DNA from: Oligoflexus tunisiensis
Lineage (GTDB): Bacteria; Bdellovibrionota_B; Oligoflexia; Oligoflexales; Oligoflexaceae
Direction: 5' to 3'
DNA length: 64,000 nt
Assembly (NCBI RefSeq): GCF_001748245.1
Contig: NZ_BDFO01000001.1
Coordinates: 1,473,345-1,537,344, forward strand
Part shown: one piece after another, positions 49,295 to 58,643 of the stretch
How positions within the stretch are numbered: position 1 is the first letter of the stretch
How the letters are laid out: the number at the start of each line of letters is the position of its first letter
The notes under the pieces: model-generated
The model's input: the letters and a program-made list of their open reading frames with translations, nothing else
Databases searched by the model: none
Told to the model about the DNA's origin: nothing
Translations under genes and position numbers: made by a program

Positions 49295-49803
49295 AGCTGG
49301 AATCCGGTCGTTCGCCGCGTGAAAGCGAAGCGATTATGACCGAAATGGTCCTGCCGCAACATACCAATGCCATCGGCACTGTCTTCGGCGGGGTGGTGAT
49401 GTCATGGGTGGATATCGCCGCCGCAATCTGTGCGGAAAGGCACTGCCATCGGCAGGTCGTGACAGCTTCCGTGGATGCTTTGAGTTTTCTGGCCCCCATC
49501 AAACTCGGCTGGATCGTGACGCTCAAATCGTCGGTGAATTTCGTATGGAAAACCAGCTGCGAGGTGGGGGTGAAAGTCACCGCCGAAAATCCGCGGACCG
49601 GGGAATCCTTTCATACCGCCACCGCTTATGTGACGATGGTGGCTCTGGACAGCAACGGCCGTCCGACCCTGATGCCGCCCGTCCTGCCCGAAACCGACGA
49701 ACAGAAGCGCCGCCACGAGGAAGCCAAGGCCCGACGGTTCTCGCGTCTGGAATTGAAAAAGCAGAATGAAGAACGGCAAAAGCGGAGCGGGGAGCAGGAA
49801 TGA
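49279..49803 (+). CDS. Acyl-CoA thioesterase, YciA/BACH type (second copy)
   Basis: This 174-residue hotdog-fold enzyme is a paralogue of the one at 5293: IMTEMVLPQHTNAIGTVFGGVVMSWVDIAA and VVTASVDALSFLAPI are nearly collinear with it, and the active-site Asn, Gly-Gly and Asp are kept. The charged C-terminal tail (EEAKARRFSRLELKKQN and on) is longer. The ATG lies inside the end of the cyclase gene, and the stop overlaps the ATG of the next gene, so translation of three genes is coupled. Why acyl-CoA hydrolysis sits with a cyclase is not evident. Confidence 0.87.
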   Translation: MGNKLKLESGRSPRESEAIMTEMVLPQHTNAIGTVFGGVVMSWVDIAAAICAERHCHRQVVTASVDALSFLAPIKLGWIVTLKSSVNFVWKTSCEVGVKVTAENPRTGESFHTATAYVTMVALDSNGRPTLMPPVLPETDEQKRRHEEAKARRFSRLELKKQNEERQKRSGEQE

Positions 49804-51083
49804 ATCGACTCGCGCGGATACTGCTTCTCTGCCTTGGGCTCTGGACGTCGCTGCAGGGCCGGGCCGTGGCCAACAATTTTTCCCAGATGCCGGCGGATCT
49901 GGATCAGGTTGATATTTATCTGCATACGGTCGATGTCGGCAACCTGATCTATAACAACTTTGGTCATACTGCCCTCAGGGTGCATGATAAGGTGTCCGGC
50001 CGGGATCTGGTCTTCAACTGGGGCATCTTTACCTTTCAGAATCCCATCATCTTCGGTCTGCAGTTTTACAAGGGGATTCTGAATTATCAGCTCGGCATTT
50101 ATTCCTATCGAGCGGCCATGCATTCCTATGAGGTGGAAAGGCGGAAGGTGTGGGAGGATAAGATCCATCTGACCCGCGAACAAAAGCAGAAGCTCCTGGA
50201 ACGCTTGATCTGGAACAGCAAACCGGAAAACCGGACCTACTCCTATCACTATTTCTTTGATAACTGCTCGACGCGCATCCGCGATTATCTGGATGAGGCG
50301 ATGGGCAACACGATCAAGGCCGAAACCGAGCTGAAATATGCCCCGCAAACCTTTCGCGATATGGTGAATGAAGGTTACTCCTATACCCCGGGCATGGACC
50401 TCTTTTTGGATATTGCGATGAACAGCAATATCGATCGACTGATGACCATTTGGGAGCGGATGTTCCATCCCCTGCATATGCGCGATGTTTACTTGGGGAC
50501 GGAGAATGAAGGCCAGCCGATGCTGAGTGAACCCAAGGTTCTGGCGGATTTCACAAGGCCGGAGTCCTATCCGGGCCTGAGCTATATCCTGGTCTTTCTG
50601 GGTTTTGGTGTGCCTCTCTCCCTGCTCGGTATTGCGTTTTTCATGCGTCACAAGCTGATTCGTTTCCTGCCGCTCATCTATCGCATCTTTGCCCTCGTGA
50701 GTCTGCCTCTTCTGGCCTTTGGGGCTCTGGTCGGTTTTCTGATGCCGGTGACCTGGGTGGTGTCGGATCATCTGGATCTGCATCACAATGCGAATATGCT
50801 CTTATTCTGGCCGTTTGATGCGATTCTGCTGGTCTGGGCCTGTGCGATCCTGGTGCAGGGCCGGGGCTGGCAGCTGCCGGTCAAAGGCACGCTTTTCCTG
50901 AGGCGCTATGTGCTGGCGCATATGATCGGCACCCTTTTGATGCCGGTCCTGCGCCTGCTCGGTTTGATCCAGCAGGATGTGGACCGGGTGATTGTCTGGG
51001 TGCTGCCGCCTTATATGGTGATCCTCTTTTTGCTCTGGCGGGTGGGAACGGAAGTGAAAGTTCAATTGACCCAAAGCTCATAA
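49800..51083 (+). CDS. DUF4105 (Lnb N-terminal-like) membrane protein
   Basis: The 427-residue protein has a signal peptide (RGRAVA-N junction). The periplasmic domain reads NFGHTALRVHD, FNWGIFTFQNP, GILNYQLG and FFDNCSTRIRDYLDEA, the DUF4105/Lnb N-terminal pattern. Its H, N and C residues are arranged like a cysteine-peptidase or NlpC-type acyltransferase site. The last 170 residues have about six membrane helices, with PWAV-like TM loops. The role may be lipoprotein or murein modification. Its ATG overlaps the thioesterase stop (ATGA), and the next gene starts 13 bases after its stop. Confidence 0.82.
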   Translation: MNRLARILLLCLGLWTSLQGRAVANNFSQMPADLDQVDIYLHTVDVGNLIYNNFGHTALRVHDKVSGRDLVFNWGIFTFQNPIIFGLQFYKGILNYQLGIYSYRAAMHSYEVERRKVWEDKIHLTREQKQKLLERLIWNSKPENRTYSYHYFFDNCSTRIRDYLDEAMGNTIKAETELKYAPQTFRDMVNEGYSYTPGMDLFLDIAMNSNIDRLMTIWERMFHPLHMRDVYLGTENEGQPMLSEPKVLADFTRPESYPGLSYILVFLGFGVPLSLLGIAFFMRHKLIRFLPLIYRIFALVSLPLLAFGALVGFLMPVTWVVSDHLDLHHNANMLLFWPFDAILLVWACAILVQGRGWQLPVKGTLFLRRYVLAHMIGTLLMPVLRLLGLIQQDVDRVIVWVLPPYMVILFLLWRVGTEVKVQLTQSS

Positions 51084-51095
51084 CGGGATGTGCCC

Positions 51096-51818
51096 ATGAC
51101 GGATGAGCCCCTGATCATCGATCCCAGTGCCCGCTTTGTGGAGCAGCAGCAGGAGGATCTGGTCGACTTCATCTTTCGCCTGACGGGCGATCGCAGCCGC
51201 GCGGCTGTGATGGCTCGGGAAGTGTGTCGGCAGATGAAGGATGAATTGCACTCGCAGATGGACGAGCCCCAGATCCGGGCCCGTCTGTTTCAGCTCGCCT
51301 ATGAATTCAACGAAGAGGCGATGCGGCCCATCGCCCGTGATTTTCTGGAGACCTGGTACCGTTTCCAGCACAAGGATCCCAAAACCGTGGCCAAGGCCTA
51401 TCGCTGGGAAATCAAGCTGCTGGAATTCGGCCATCATGCGACGCAGCTGCTGCTTCTGCGCTATCGCTATGGTTTTTCCCTGCCGGCCACGGCCTTTATC
51501 GTCTATCGCGAGGAAGTGGATGTGCATGCGGAGCTGGAGATTCTGGATGAGCTGGTTCGCAAGGAAGGCAGTCTGGATTACAAGGATCTGGCCGAGCTGC
51601 CCCGTTATGGTTTTCTCGAAACCCCCGAGCCGCAGACCACGGCTCTCAGCCATATCATGAATCAACTGCGGCCCCGCCCGCGCTGGTGGGCGCAGCTGGC
51701 CATGGTGCTGGCCTTTGCCATGGTGGCCGTTTTCTTCTGGCTTCTGCATGAGTATGTAGGTTTCACCCAGCTCTGGCGCCTTTTGCGCAGCCAGTTTTTG
51801 GGTGATGGATCAGGCTGA
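51096..51818 (+). CDS. Membrane-anchored sigma-factor-like protein
   Basis: The 240-residue protein lacks a signal peptide. Residues about 15-45 (EQQQEDLVDFIFRLTGDRSR, then AAVMAREVC) resemble ECF sigma region 2, and residues about 115-145 (HHATQLLLLRYRYGFSLPAT, then VYREEVDVHAELEILDEL) resemble the region 4 helix-turn-helix that follows the QR-LLL-R-Y motif. A single membrane helix (WWAQLAMVLAFAMVAVFFWLL) sits at about 203-223, so the sigma-like part faces the cytoplasm. No anti-sigma gene is adjacent. The start is ATG at 51096; GTG at 51090 is an alternative. It ends with a nine-base overlap of the convergent gene. Confidence 0.55.
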   Translation: MTDEPLIIDPSARFVEQQQEDLVDFIFRLTGDRSRAAVMAREVCRQMKDELHSQMDEPQIRARLFQLAYEFNEEAMRPIARDFLETWYRFQHKDPKTVAKAYRWEIKLLEFGHHATQLLLLRYRYGFSLPATAFIVYREEVDVHAELEILDELVRKEGSLDYKDLAELPRYGFLETPEPQTTALSHIMNQLRPRPRWWAQLAMVLAFAMVAVFFWLLHEYVGFTQLWRLLRSQFLGDGSG

Positions 51819-53024
51819 TTTCGCTTCCAGTTTGCTCAGGGCATTCGCAGCTTTTTCAAAGTCAGGTTTGAGCTCCAGAGCCTTGCGAAACGCGGTGATG
51901 GCGTTCGGTTTGTCATGCAGCTTGTGGTAGGCAAGCCCCATATTAAAGTACAGAGCATAGACATAGGGATGCTCGCCGCCGATGATCTGGATGCATTTCT
52001 GATACATGGCGATGGCTGCGTTGATATCGTTGACGTGGGACAGTCGCACGCCCTCATTGTTGAGGAGCTGGACGAGTTCCTTTTGATCATGCGTACCCTG
52101 AAGTTGCTGCATGGCGGTATCGTAATCGCCTTCCTGAATGGCAACCTTGGCCAGGACTTCGCTGGCGTCCTTGCGTTCCTTGTCGAGTCCTTGCAGACGG
52201 GTCATCGCATCCTTGGCCTCTTCCAGATTCCCAATCTCAAAGTTGGACAGACCGGCATTGGCCAGGAGTTCGATGTTCAAAGGATTCAGCCGGGTCAGCT
52301 CATTCATAAGTTCTGCAGCCTTGGTGAAATCCTTTTCCAGCATATAGGTCTGGGCCAGCCGCTGGGCCGCCGCGGATGATTTGGGGTTGACCTTCTGCGC
52401 CGCATCATAGTAGCGACGGGCTTCCACGGGATGCTGGAGTCTGGTTTCCACGTCCCCGAGGAGCAGCAGAAGTTTTTCCGTGGGACCATGGGTCCGCAGG
52501 TTTTTGATGGCGAGTTCCTGTGCCATTTCCATAAGGCCGGAATTCATCGCGGCATGGGCCTCGCGGTATTCCTGCTCGGATGGAGTCATATGAACTTCAC
52601 TCTGCCACAGATGGGCCAGTTTCTGATGGGTGCGGTCGGTGGAAAAGGGTTTGGTCAGGACATGATGGATATTGTTTTCGTTCAGAACCAGCATGATGTC
52701 AGGCGTCAGCGCATCAACCAGAAAGAGATGCGGTTCAATCCCATAATTTCCGGTGGACCGCAGGGTTTGGATCATCGTGAGGCCGGTCAGATCCGGAAAA
52801 TCATGATGCGTGATGAACAGATCAAACATATTGCGCTTGGCGACTTCCAGGGTCACACGGGGGCTGCTAAAGATCTGGATCTGTTCAAAGCCACAGGCAC
52901 GTGCCACGTGACTCAGCATGTCGCCTTCATCCTTCGTGCGGGATGTAATGGCGACTTTGACGGATTTTTCCTTGGCAGCCACAATCCACTCCCCTTCTGC
53001 AAGTGTCGAACCTTCTGGTGTCAT
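51810..53024 (-). CDS. Pseudo-receiver domain with TPR repeats
   Basis: The 404-residue protein starts at the ATG at 53024. Residues about 20-140 fold like a response-regulator receiver (FDLFITHHDFPDLTGLTMIQ, VLTKPFS), but the phospho-acceptor position holds H73 instead of Asp, so it cannot be phosphorylated in the usual way; the conserved Lys in LTKPF remains. Residues about 160-404 carry five to six tetratricopeptide repeats (for example ARRYYDAAQKVNPKSSAAAQ, YALYFNMGLAYHKLHDKPNA), a protein-binding scaffold. The small gene just upstream is seven bases away. The stop overlaps the sigma-like gene's stop by nine bases. Confidence 0.8.
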   Translation of the reverse strand: MTPEGSTLAEGEWIVAAKEKSVKVAITSRTKDEGDMLSHVARACGFEQIQIFSSPRVTLEVAKRNMFDLFITHHDFPDLTGLTMIQTLRSTGNYGIEPHLFLVDALTPDIMLVLNENNIHHVLTKPFSTDRTHQKLAHLWQSEVHMTPSEQEYREAHAAMNSGLMEMAQELAIKNLRTHGPTEKLLLLLGDVETRLQHPVEARRYYDAAQKVNPKSSAAAQRLAQTYMLEKDFTKAAELMNELTRLNPLNIELLANAGLSNFEIGNLEEAKDAMTRLQGLDKERKDASEVLAKVAIQEGDYDTAMQQLQGTHDQKELVQLLNNEGVRLSHVNDINAAIAMYQKCIQIIGGEHPYVYALYFNMGLAYHKLHDKPNAITAFRKALELKPDFEKAANALSKLEAKSA

Positions 53025-53031
53025 GATTCGC

Positions 53032-53226
53032 CTATTTCTTCGAGGCGTCGTAGACCAGACCACTGTCATTTCCCCAAATCTCGACCTTATAGGCCAATTC
53101 ACTGCCTTCCTTGACGCCTTCCGGAAGGACGCTGGGGTCAGCGGTGTAGCTGCTGCCGTCGGCGTCCTGGACGCGAGCGAAGCGGCTGTATTCATTGGGT
53201 AGGCTCAGGACGGTTCCAATGCGCAT
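53032..53226 (-). CDS. Small OB/cold-shock-like protein
   Basis: The 64-residue protein reads MRIGTVLSLPNEYSRFARVQ, then DGSSYTADPSVLPEGVKEG and a final KVEIWGNDSGLVYD. The spacing of G-x-V, F/Y aromatic and V-x-F patterns is like a cold-shock/OB fold, though the RNP motifs (K-G-F-G-F-I) are not preserved. It has a strong GAGAGGAG ribosome site. It sits seven bases ahead of the TPR gene and is probably co-translated with it. Function unknown; nucleic acid binding is only a guess. Confidence 0.6.
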   Translation of the reverse strand: MRIGTVLSLPNEYSRFARVQDADGSSYTADPSVLPEGVKEGSELAYKVEIWGNDSGLVYDASKK

Positions 53227-53318
53227 AGTGAACTCCTCTCAATGCAGAGCACGATCGGAGTCCTAGGGGACATACTTTAAAAAAGAAGAAAGAGAGCTGG
53301 AATTACAGGGTCTTGGAA

Positions 53319-54146
53319 TTACGGAGCGACTTCCGCGAACTGGAACTGTTCCATCGCAAATTTGTTATTCTTCACGTTACCGATGAGCACGATCTGCAGG
53401 TTTTTCTGCTTGCTGAAATCAGCCTTGTAGTAAATTTGCGCCTGCGTTCCGCGCGAACGGGAATCGACCAGATTCAGTGATTGGAAGCGGCCATAGTCCT
53501 CGACCTCGGCAATTTTCTTGAGCAGTTTGGTGGCATAATCGCTGGTCATTTTTTTCAGATCGTCACCAGTCATCTGCTTGATCTTTTTGACTTCAACCGG
53601 CTTGAAATTACCGATGATCTCCACGCCCAGGATCTTGATATCCTTCTGCGGTTTGGAGCCATTGGTTTTGACGCCGACAATGGCATTCACCACATCCATG
53701 CCCGCGGTCACTTCACCGAAGATGGAGTGCTTGTTGTCGAGATGCGGCGTGGGTGCCACGGTGATGAAGAACTGGCTGCCGTTGGTATCCGGACCGGAAT
53801 TGGCCATGGACAGGATTCCGGCTTTATCGTGTTTCAGATCTTTATGGAATTCATCAGGGAAGGTATAGCCGGGGCCACCGGTGCCGTCGCCTTTGGGGTC
53901 GCCGGTCTGGATCATGAAGCCTGGGATCACCCGGTGAAAGATAATGCCGTTGTAAAAGCCCTGCTTCGCAAGGTTGTAAAAGTTCGAGACGGTCTGCGGA
54001 ACCTTGTCGGCAAAGAGTTTGATTTCGATGTCACCTTGCGAGGTCTTGATTTTGGCTTTCAGGTCCTGTTTGGTTTCCTGAGCCTGCGCCATCGGGGTAA
54101 AAAATAAGGTGAGCCATGCACATAGTGAAATGAGGCGACGGGACAT
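53319..54146 (-). CDS. Exported cyclophilin-type peptidyl-prolyl isomerase
   Basis: The 275-residue protein has a signal peptide (MAQAQ-E). Residues about 30-180 are a complete cyclophilin: [29 protein letters not shown] with the catalytic Arg in [33 protein letters not shown] and [14 protein letters not shown]. This is the prokaryotic PpiA-type length. The last 90 residues are an extra Lys-rich alpha/beta region ([26 protein letters not shown]) not found in short PpiA. It assists periplasmic folding. Single gene. Confidence 0.92.
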   Translation of the reverse strand: MSRRLISLCAWLTLFFTPMAQAQETKQDLKAKIKTSQGDIEIKLFADKVPQTVSNFYNLAKQGFYNGIIFHRVIPGFMIQTGDPKGDGTGGPGYTFPDEFHKDLKHDKAGILSMANSGPDTNGSQFFITVAPTPHLDNKHSIFGEVTAGMDVVNAIVGVKTNGSKPQKDIKILGVEIIGNFKPVEVKKIKQMTGDDLKKMTSDYATKLLKKIAEVEDYGRFQSLNLVDSRSRGTQAQIYYKADFSKQKNLQIVLIGNVKNNKFAMEQFQFAEVAP

Positions 54147-54262
54147 ACACGCTCCTAATCAATCATACCAGCTGGGGATGGTACCATAAAATCGTGCTCC
54201 CTCCTAGCTGGTCTTCCATTGAGGCGGACGCGACCTTATCCCAAGCGACCTTGAAGAAGGCT

Positions 54263-55087
54263 CTAAAAGGTTTTGGAAATGCAGACCATTTCAAAGCCCA
54301 GCTTTTGATAGAGGCGATTGGAGCAGGGATTGGTTTGATCGGCATAAAGAAAGATCTGCTGCATGGACGGATTCTGAAAAATGTGGCGACAGAGATATTC
54401 GACGGTGAGTCCGGCATAATCATGACCACGAAATCGGGTCGGTGTGTACACGTAGGAGAGACAGCGCCCATGAAAGAGGCGGCGGGTGATGGCGGCGATG
54501 GAGAGGAGCTGCTCGCCCTGCAATAGGCCGAAGAATTCCTGCCTTCCAAAACGATGTCGAGCCTCCTCTTCATCCACCTTCTGCTGCAGGGCATCCAGCA
54601 TGAAACCCTGAATATACCGACCGATCTGTTTATTAAATCGCAGCAGGGCTTCAAAGCGCACGTCCGATGGCAAGGGCTTCTGCCGCAGCTGATGGGGAGC
54701 CAGCTGATAAAGCCAGGTGGTGAGCAGGGGCACATCGCGAACGCCGAGCGAGCGGGCGGACCTTTCCCAGCTGTCACACTGATCCTCATGACAGGTGAGC
54801 ACCCAGGAGCCTGGAAAGCGCCGGTGGATAGCGGCCACCTGTGCGGCATCGAGTTGAAAGTCGGGATGATAGACGAGGGCGACCTCGCGGGGAGCCTGCA
54901 CCATGATCTGCAGGATGTGGCCATCGGTATGGCGAAGGACCCAGGCATTGGCATCGGCAACGGGCTGGTAAGGGTCTTCAGCCAGACCTAAAAGGCCGAT
55001 CACGCGATTATTGCAGAGAAGGCGCGGCATGATCCAGGAGCCGTAATCCCGAAGAAGGGTCGTCGGTGGTATGTTCTGCCAGTGCAT
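54263..55087 (-). CDS. GNAT-family acetyltransferase
   Basis: The 274-residue protein has a GNAT fold at its C terminus: LSYVYTPTRFRGHDYAGLTVEYLC with the acyl-CoA loop R-G-H-D-Y-A, then IFLYADQTNPCSNRLYQKLGFEMV, the terminal GNAT motif N-x-x-S-x-x-L-Y-x-x-x-G-F. The N-terminal 150 residues form a second, degenerate GNAT-like lobe. Substrate unknown. The gene lies upstream of the cyclophilin gene on the same strand and downstream of the pyrophosphatase terminator. Confidence 0.8.
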   Translation of the reverse strand: MHWQNIPPTTLLRDYGSWIMPRLLCNNRVIGLLGLAEDPYQPVADANAWVLRHTDGHILQIMVQAPREVALVYHPDFQLDAAQVAAIHRRFPGSWVLTCHEDQCDSWERSARSLGVRDVPLLTTWLYQLAPHQLRQKPLPSDVRFEALLRFNKQIGRYIQGFMLDALQQKVDEEEARHRFGRQEFFGLLQGEQLLSIAAITRRLFHGRCLSYVYTPTRFRGHDYAGLTVEYLCRHIFQNPSMQQIFLYADQTNPCSNRLYQKLGFEMVCISKTF

Positions 55088-55128
55088 GATACTCGTCTTT
55101 GGTTCATCATGCCGTTATCTTATCAAGT

Positions 55129-55162
55129 GAAAGCCCCCACCCAAAAGAGGGCGGGGGCTTTC
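55129..55162 (-). terminator. Long hairpin after hppA
   Basis: A ten-base stem (GAAAGCCCCC / GGGGGCTTTC) continues through one mismatch to three more G-C pairs around an AAAAGA loop. It lies about 90 bases behind the pyrophosphatase stop and 42 bases before the GNAT start, both on the reverse strand. The T-run on the reverse side is only three bases within the stem end, so strength is moderate. Confidence 0.6.
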
Positions 55163-55247
55163 GTCCTGATTTATCAGAATTGGGCGGACGGTTGGGGGCC
55201 GGGATCATCCCTGCGGCCGTTCAGGATCACCGCTACGGCCCGTCATC

Positions 55248-57356
55248 TCATTTCAAGCCGAACATCTTCAGGATCACTCCACCGTGCTGCACAAAGAAGG
55301 GAGCGAAGACCAGGCTGAGAATTGCCATCAATTTCATCAGAATGTTGATCGAAGGACCGGAGGTATCCTTGAACGGGTCACCCACGGTATCACCGACCAC
55401 GGCCGCCTTGTGGGCGTCGGAGCCTTTGCCACCGAGCTTGCCCGTTTCGATGAATTTCTTCGCATTGTCCCAGCCGCCGCCCGAGTTGGAGGCCGACAAA
55501 GCCATCACCAGACCCGACACCAGTGAACCGGCCAGAACACCCGCCAGGGCTTCGGTGCCAAAGATGTAACCAACAACCAGCGGGGTGGCGAGAACCAGAA
55601 CACCGGGAGCAATCATTTGCTTGATGGCCGCTTCCGTGGAAATGGCCACGCAGGTTTTATAGTCAGGACGATCCTTGCCGGTCAGGATTCCTGGTTTTTC
55701 CCGGAACTGACGACGGACTTCATCGATCATGGAATAGGCGGCAATACCCACACCCTTCATCGTCTGAGCGGTGAAAAGGAAGGGCAGCACGCCGCCGATC
55801 AAAAGACCGGCGAACACCAGCGGCGACAGCATGTCCAGCGTATGCATGTTGGAACGCACGAGGAAGGCGGAGAAGAGAGCCAGTGCGGTCAGAACCGCGG
55901 AACCGATCGCAAAGCCTTTGCCGATCGCAGCGGTGGTATTGCCAGCGGCATCGAGAAGGTCGGTGCGGCGGCGGACTTCAGGACCGAGTTCCGACATTTC
56001 CGCGATACCACCGGCGTTATCGGAAACCGGACCATAGGCGTCGATGGTCAGACCGGTGGCGATGGTCGAGATCATGCCCAGAGCGGCGATGGCGATACCG
56101 TACATGCCGGCGAGGGTCCAGGAGACATAAACCGTGACGGCGATCGCGATGACCGGAATCACCGAAGACTTATAGCCGAGAGCCAGACCGTAGATAATGT
56201 TGGTGGCCGGACCGGATTGCGAGGCATCCGCGACTTCACGCACAGGCTTGTAAGCGTGCGAGGTATAGAACTCGGTCACGATTCCGATCAAAAGTCCTGC
56301 CCAAAGACCGGACAGCAGCGAAACCAGAACACCGGTGTTGGTGATGATCTTGCCATGGATCTCGAAAACATCCACCATGGCGGCCTTGGTCACGAAGATC
56401 ATGACGATCGACATCAGGACGGTGGAAATCCACAGCTGCTTTTTCAAAGCCGGTTCCGCCGAGGTCGCGTCCGACTTCAAACGGGCGAACAGAGCGGTGA
56501 ACAAACAGACAGGAATACCCACGGCGGAAATAATAATCGGATAGTAGAGGGCGCTGTCGGAGCCAACGATCGCTGCGGACGTGGCACCGATCAGGAGCGC
56601 CGCGCAGGTGGCTTCGGCACAGGAACCGAAAAGGTCAGCGCCCATACCGGCGATGTCACCGACGTTATCACCGACGTTGTCAGCGATTACGGCAGGGTTG
56701 CGTGGATCATCTTCAGGAATGCCCTGCTCGACTTTGCCGACGAGGTCAGCGCCGACATCCGCAGCTTTCGTGTAAATCCCGCCACCGACGCGGCCGAAAA
56801 GAGCGACGCATGATCCACCGAGGCCAAAGCCGGCGACCATTTCCATCAACAGTTCCTGCTCTTCGATGAATTGCCCGAAGATCAGACAGATCGACATCAA
56901 ACCCAAAAGGGCGAGACCAACCAAACCAAAGCCCATCACAGAGCCGGATTCAAATGCGACTTTAAACGCTTCCGACAGACCTTTACGGGCACGGATCGTC
57001 GTGCGCACGTTGCCCAGGGTCGCGATCTTCATTCCAAGAAACGCCGACACGCTGGAGGTCAAGGCGCCGAGCAGAAAGGCCACGGCACTGAACACGCCCT
57101 CATGGATTTCCGTCTCGGCATTGTTCAGAAGGAGAACCATCAGAACGGCGAAGGCAGCGACAAAGCCCGCAACATAGCGGTACTCGCGCGAAAGAAACGC
57201 CATGGCCCCTTCGGCGATAGCACCCGAGATTTCATTGAATTTGGCAACCTGCTGCGCATTGTCGCCTTCGATGGGAACGGAACGTACGCGCTGGGCGTAA
57301 AATGCGGCGGTTAACATAGCCAGGACCGCGGACCCGTAAATCAAAGTAACTACCAA
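55248..57356 (-). CDS. hppA: Membrane-bound cation-translocating pyrophosphatase, K+-dependent type
   Basis: This protein couples pyrophosphate hydrolysis to H+ or Na+ pumping across the inner membrane. The 702-residue product has about 16 helices. The substrate site is [32 protein letters not shown] with [18 protein letters not shown], and the second acid block is near GGAWDNAKK-type [22 protein letters not shown] has Ala where potassium-independent pumps have Lys, so it is the K+-dependent form; whether it pumps sodium or protons cannot be read safely. The start is TTG at 57356, six bases after AGGAGG; an ATG 24 bases earlier would place the ribosome site inside the gene. Confidence 0.94.
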   Translation of the reverse strand: MVVTLIYGSAVLAMLTAAFYAQRVRSVPIEGDNAQQVAKFNEISGAIAEGAMAFLSREYRYVAGFVAAFAVLMVLLLNNAETEIHEGVFSAVAFLLGALTSSVSAFLGMKIATLGNVRTTIRARKGLSEAFKVAFESGSVMGFGLVGLALLGLMSICLIFGQFIEEQELLMEMVAGFGLGGSCVALFGRVGGGIYTKAADVGADLVGKVEQGIPEDDPRNPAVIADNVGDNVGDIAGMGADLFGSCAEATCAALLIGATSAAIVGSDSALYYPIIISAVGIPVCLFTALFARLKSDATSAEPALKKQLWISTVLMSIVMIFVTKAAMVDVFEIHGKIITNTGVLVSLLSGLWAGLLIGIVTEFYTSHAYKPVREVADASQSGPATNIIYGLALGYKSSVIPVIAIAVTVYVSWTLAGMYGIAIAALGMISTIATGLTIDAYGPVSDNAGGIAEMSELGPEVRRRTDLLDAAGNTTAAIGKGFAIGSAVLTALALFSAFLVRSNMHTLDMLSPLVFAGLLIGGVLPFLFTAQTMKGVGIAAYSMIDEVRRQFREKPGILTGKDRPDYKTCVAISTEAAIKQMIAPGVLVLATPLVVGYIFGTEALAGVLAGSLVSGLVMALSASNSGGGWDNAKKFIETGKLGGKGSDAHKAAVVGDTVGDPFKDTSGPSINILMKLMAILSLVFAPFFVQHGGVILKMFGLK

Positions 57357-57648
57357 AACCGACCTCCTGTGCTGCAACAAAGAAAAGGCTTAGCGCGGAC
57401 TCTTACATTTATGAGGGACAAGGAGAGACTTTTATGCCCAGCCTGGACGCAAGAGGCAAGATGAAATTGCCAAGGACCATGCGCTTTCTGTGGGTCTTGT
57501 CACAACTCGGCCACGAGGCGCGCCTTCTGGAAGGTTTTTGCCTTGTTAATTTCGCGTAATAACAGCGCTAAGATGGAATTTTTTGAAGTCTTGCCAAAGT
57601 CTGCCGATCATTCAGCTGGTGCGGATACGTACGTCCTGGAGGAATGGA

Positions 57649-58548
57649 ATGGTGGACCTTCGCAAATCTTACCTCTTGTCCCTTTTGCTGATGACAGCCT
57701 GGACCCCTTCACTCCAGGCGCAGGGCAAACGCGTCGTCACATATATCGAGGATGTCCAGGAGGAACGGAGATCCACCCGCTGGACCTTGACGGAATGGCT
57801 GCGCATCAAAGAGCGCATGAAGATGATGGACGTTTGGCTCGCCATGTTCTCTGACCCCAGGAAGGATAAGTTCGCACCGGAACTCAGTCTGCAGTATGGC
57901 CAAAGTCACGGATCAAGTCAGATCACCTACGGGGATGCCGCGGATTTCAGCGACAGCACCTGGGCGCGTCGGGAAACCGATCACAAAAAAGAGCAGGGGC
58001 ATTTGCAGTTCTGGTTTACCAACCTCGTTTCCGCGACCACCGGTCTGCGCACGCTCGATATTGATCTGGGTCTTGAAGCCGGTTTCATCAATCGCTTCAT
58101 GGTGGAGCAGCAGACGCTGGAACCCGCCGCGCTTCCCGCCCTCACCACCGCCACGGATAAAATCCAGTACAGTGGTGTCAACCTGCGGCTGTTCGGTGCC
58201 AACGAGCAGGATTCGTTTCTGGTCGGTAAAATAGGCAAGTTCAATCGCAGCTCAGGCTTGACGGATTCCCCCTTCGCCAGCACGAGTGGCAGCTATTACG
58301 GTGGAGAAATGGCGCTTTATTTCCTGAGTTTCCTGGGGGCCGAAGGTGAGTACCTTGCGTTCAAGCCGCAGGTCAGCGAGGACGCGAAAGCCAAGGCCTC
58401 GCACCTGGATTACGGCGCCTTTCTGGAAATCTACAACGTGCGCTTCATCTATGGCGTATACGATCATACCTGGACTGAGGAGAAGGAAGGCCAGCGTCTG
58501 GACAGTCGTGAACGCGGCCGCATGCTCACAGTCCGCCTTTATTTTTAG
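57649..58548 (+). CDS. Outer-membrane beta-barrel-like protein, unknown
   Basis: The 299-residue protein has a signal peptide (SLQAQ-G). After it the sequence alternates polar and hydrophobic residues in many short strands (FAPELSLQYGQSHGSSQI, YSGVNLRLFGA, SYYGGEMALYFLSF) and ends in an aromatic C-terminal strand, RMLTVRLYF, the typical BAM recognition signal. This points to an outer-membrane barrel of ten to twelve strands. Ligand unknown. It starts at 57649 with GGAGG six bases upstream; it precedes yqgE by 95 bases. Confidence 0.74.
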   Translation: MVDLRKSYLLSLLLMTAWTPSLQAQGKRVVTYIEDVQEERRSTRWTLTEWLRIKERMKMMDVWLAMFSDPRKDKFAPELSLQYGQSHGSSQITYGDAADFSDSTWARRETDHKKEQGHLQFWFTNLVSATTGLRTLDIDLGLEAGFINRFMVEQQTLEPAALPALTTATDKIQYSGVNLRLFGANEQDSFLVGKIGKFNRSSGLTDSPFASTSGSYYGGEMALYFLSFLGAEGEYLAFKPQVSEDAKAKASHLDYGAFLEIYNVRFIYGVYDHTWTEEKEGQRLDSRERGRMLTVRLYF

Positions 58549-58643
58549 GCTTTTTGCCTCATGGGTTTTCCTTTTGACCTCGAACCTCAAAGCGTTTAGC
58601 CTGGAGGTTCATGCTTTCATTTTCTTCCTTAGGAGCGCCCTTG

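Noticed and set aside
55617..56813. Forward frame of 398 codons within the pyrophosphatase gene
   Set aside because: Composition is typical of an antisense frame (many Gly, His, Asp, Arg), and the reverse strand encodes complete HppA.
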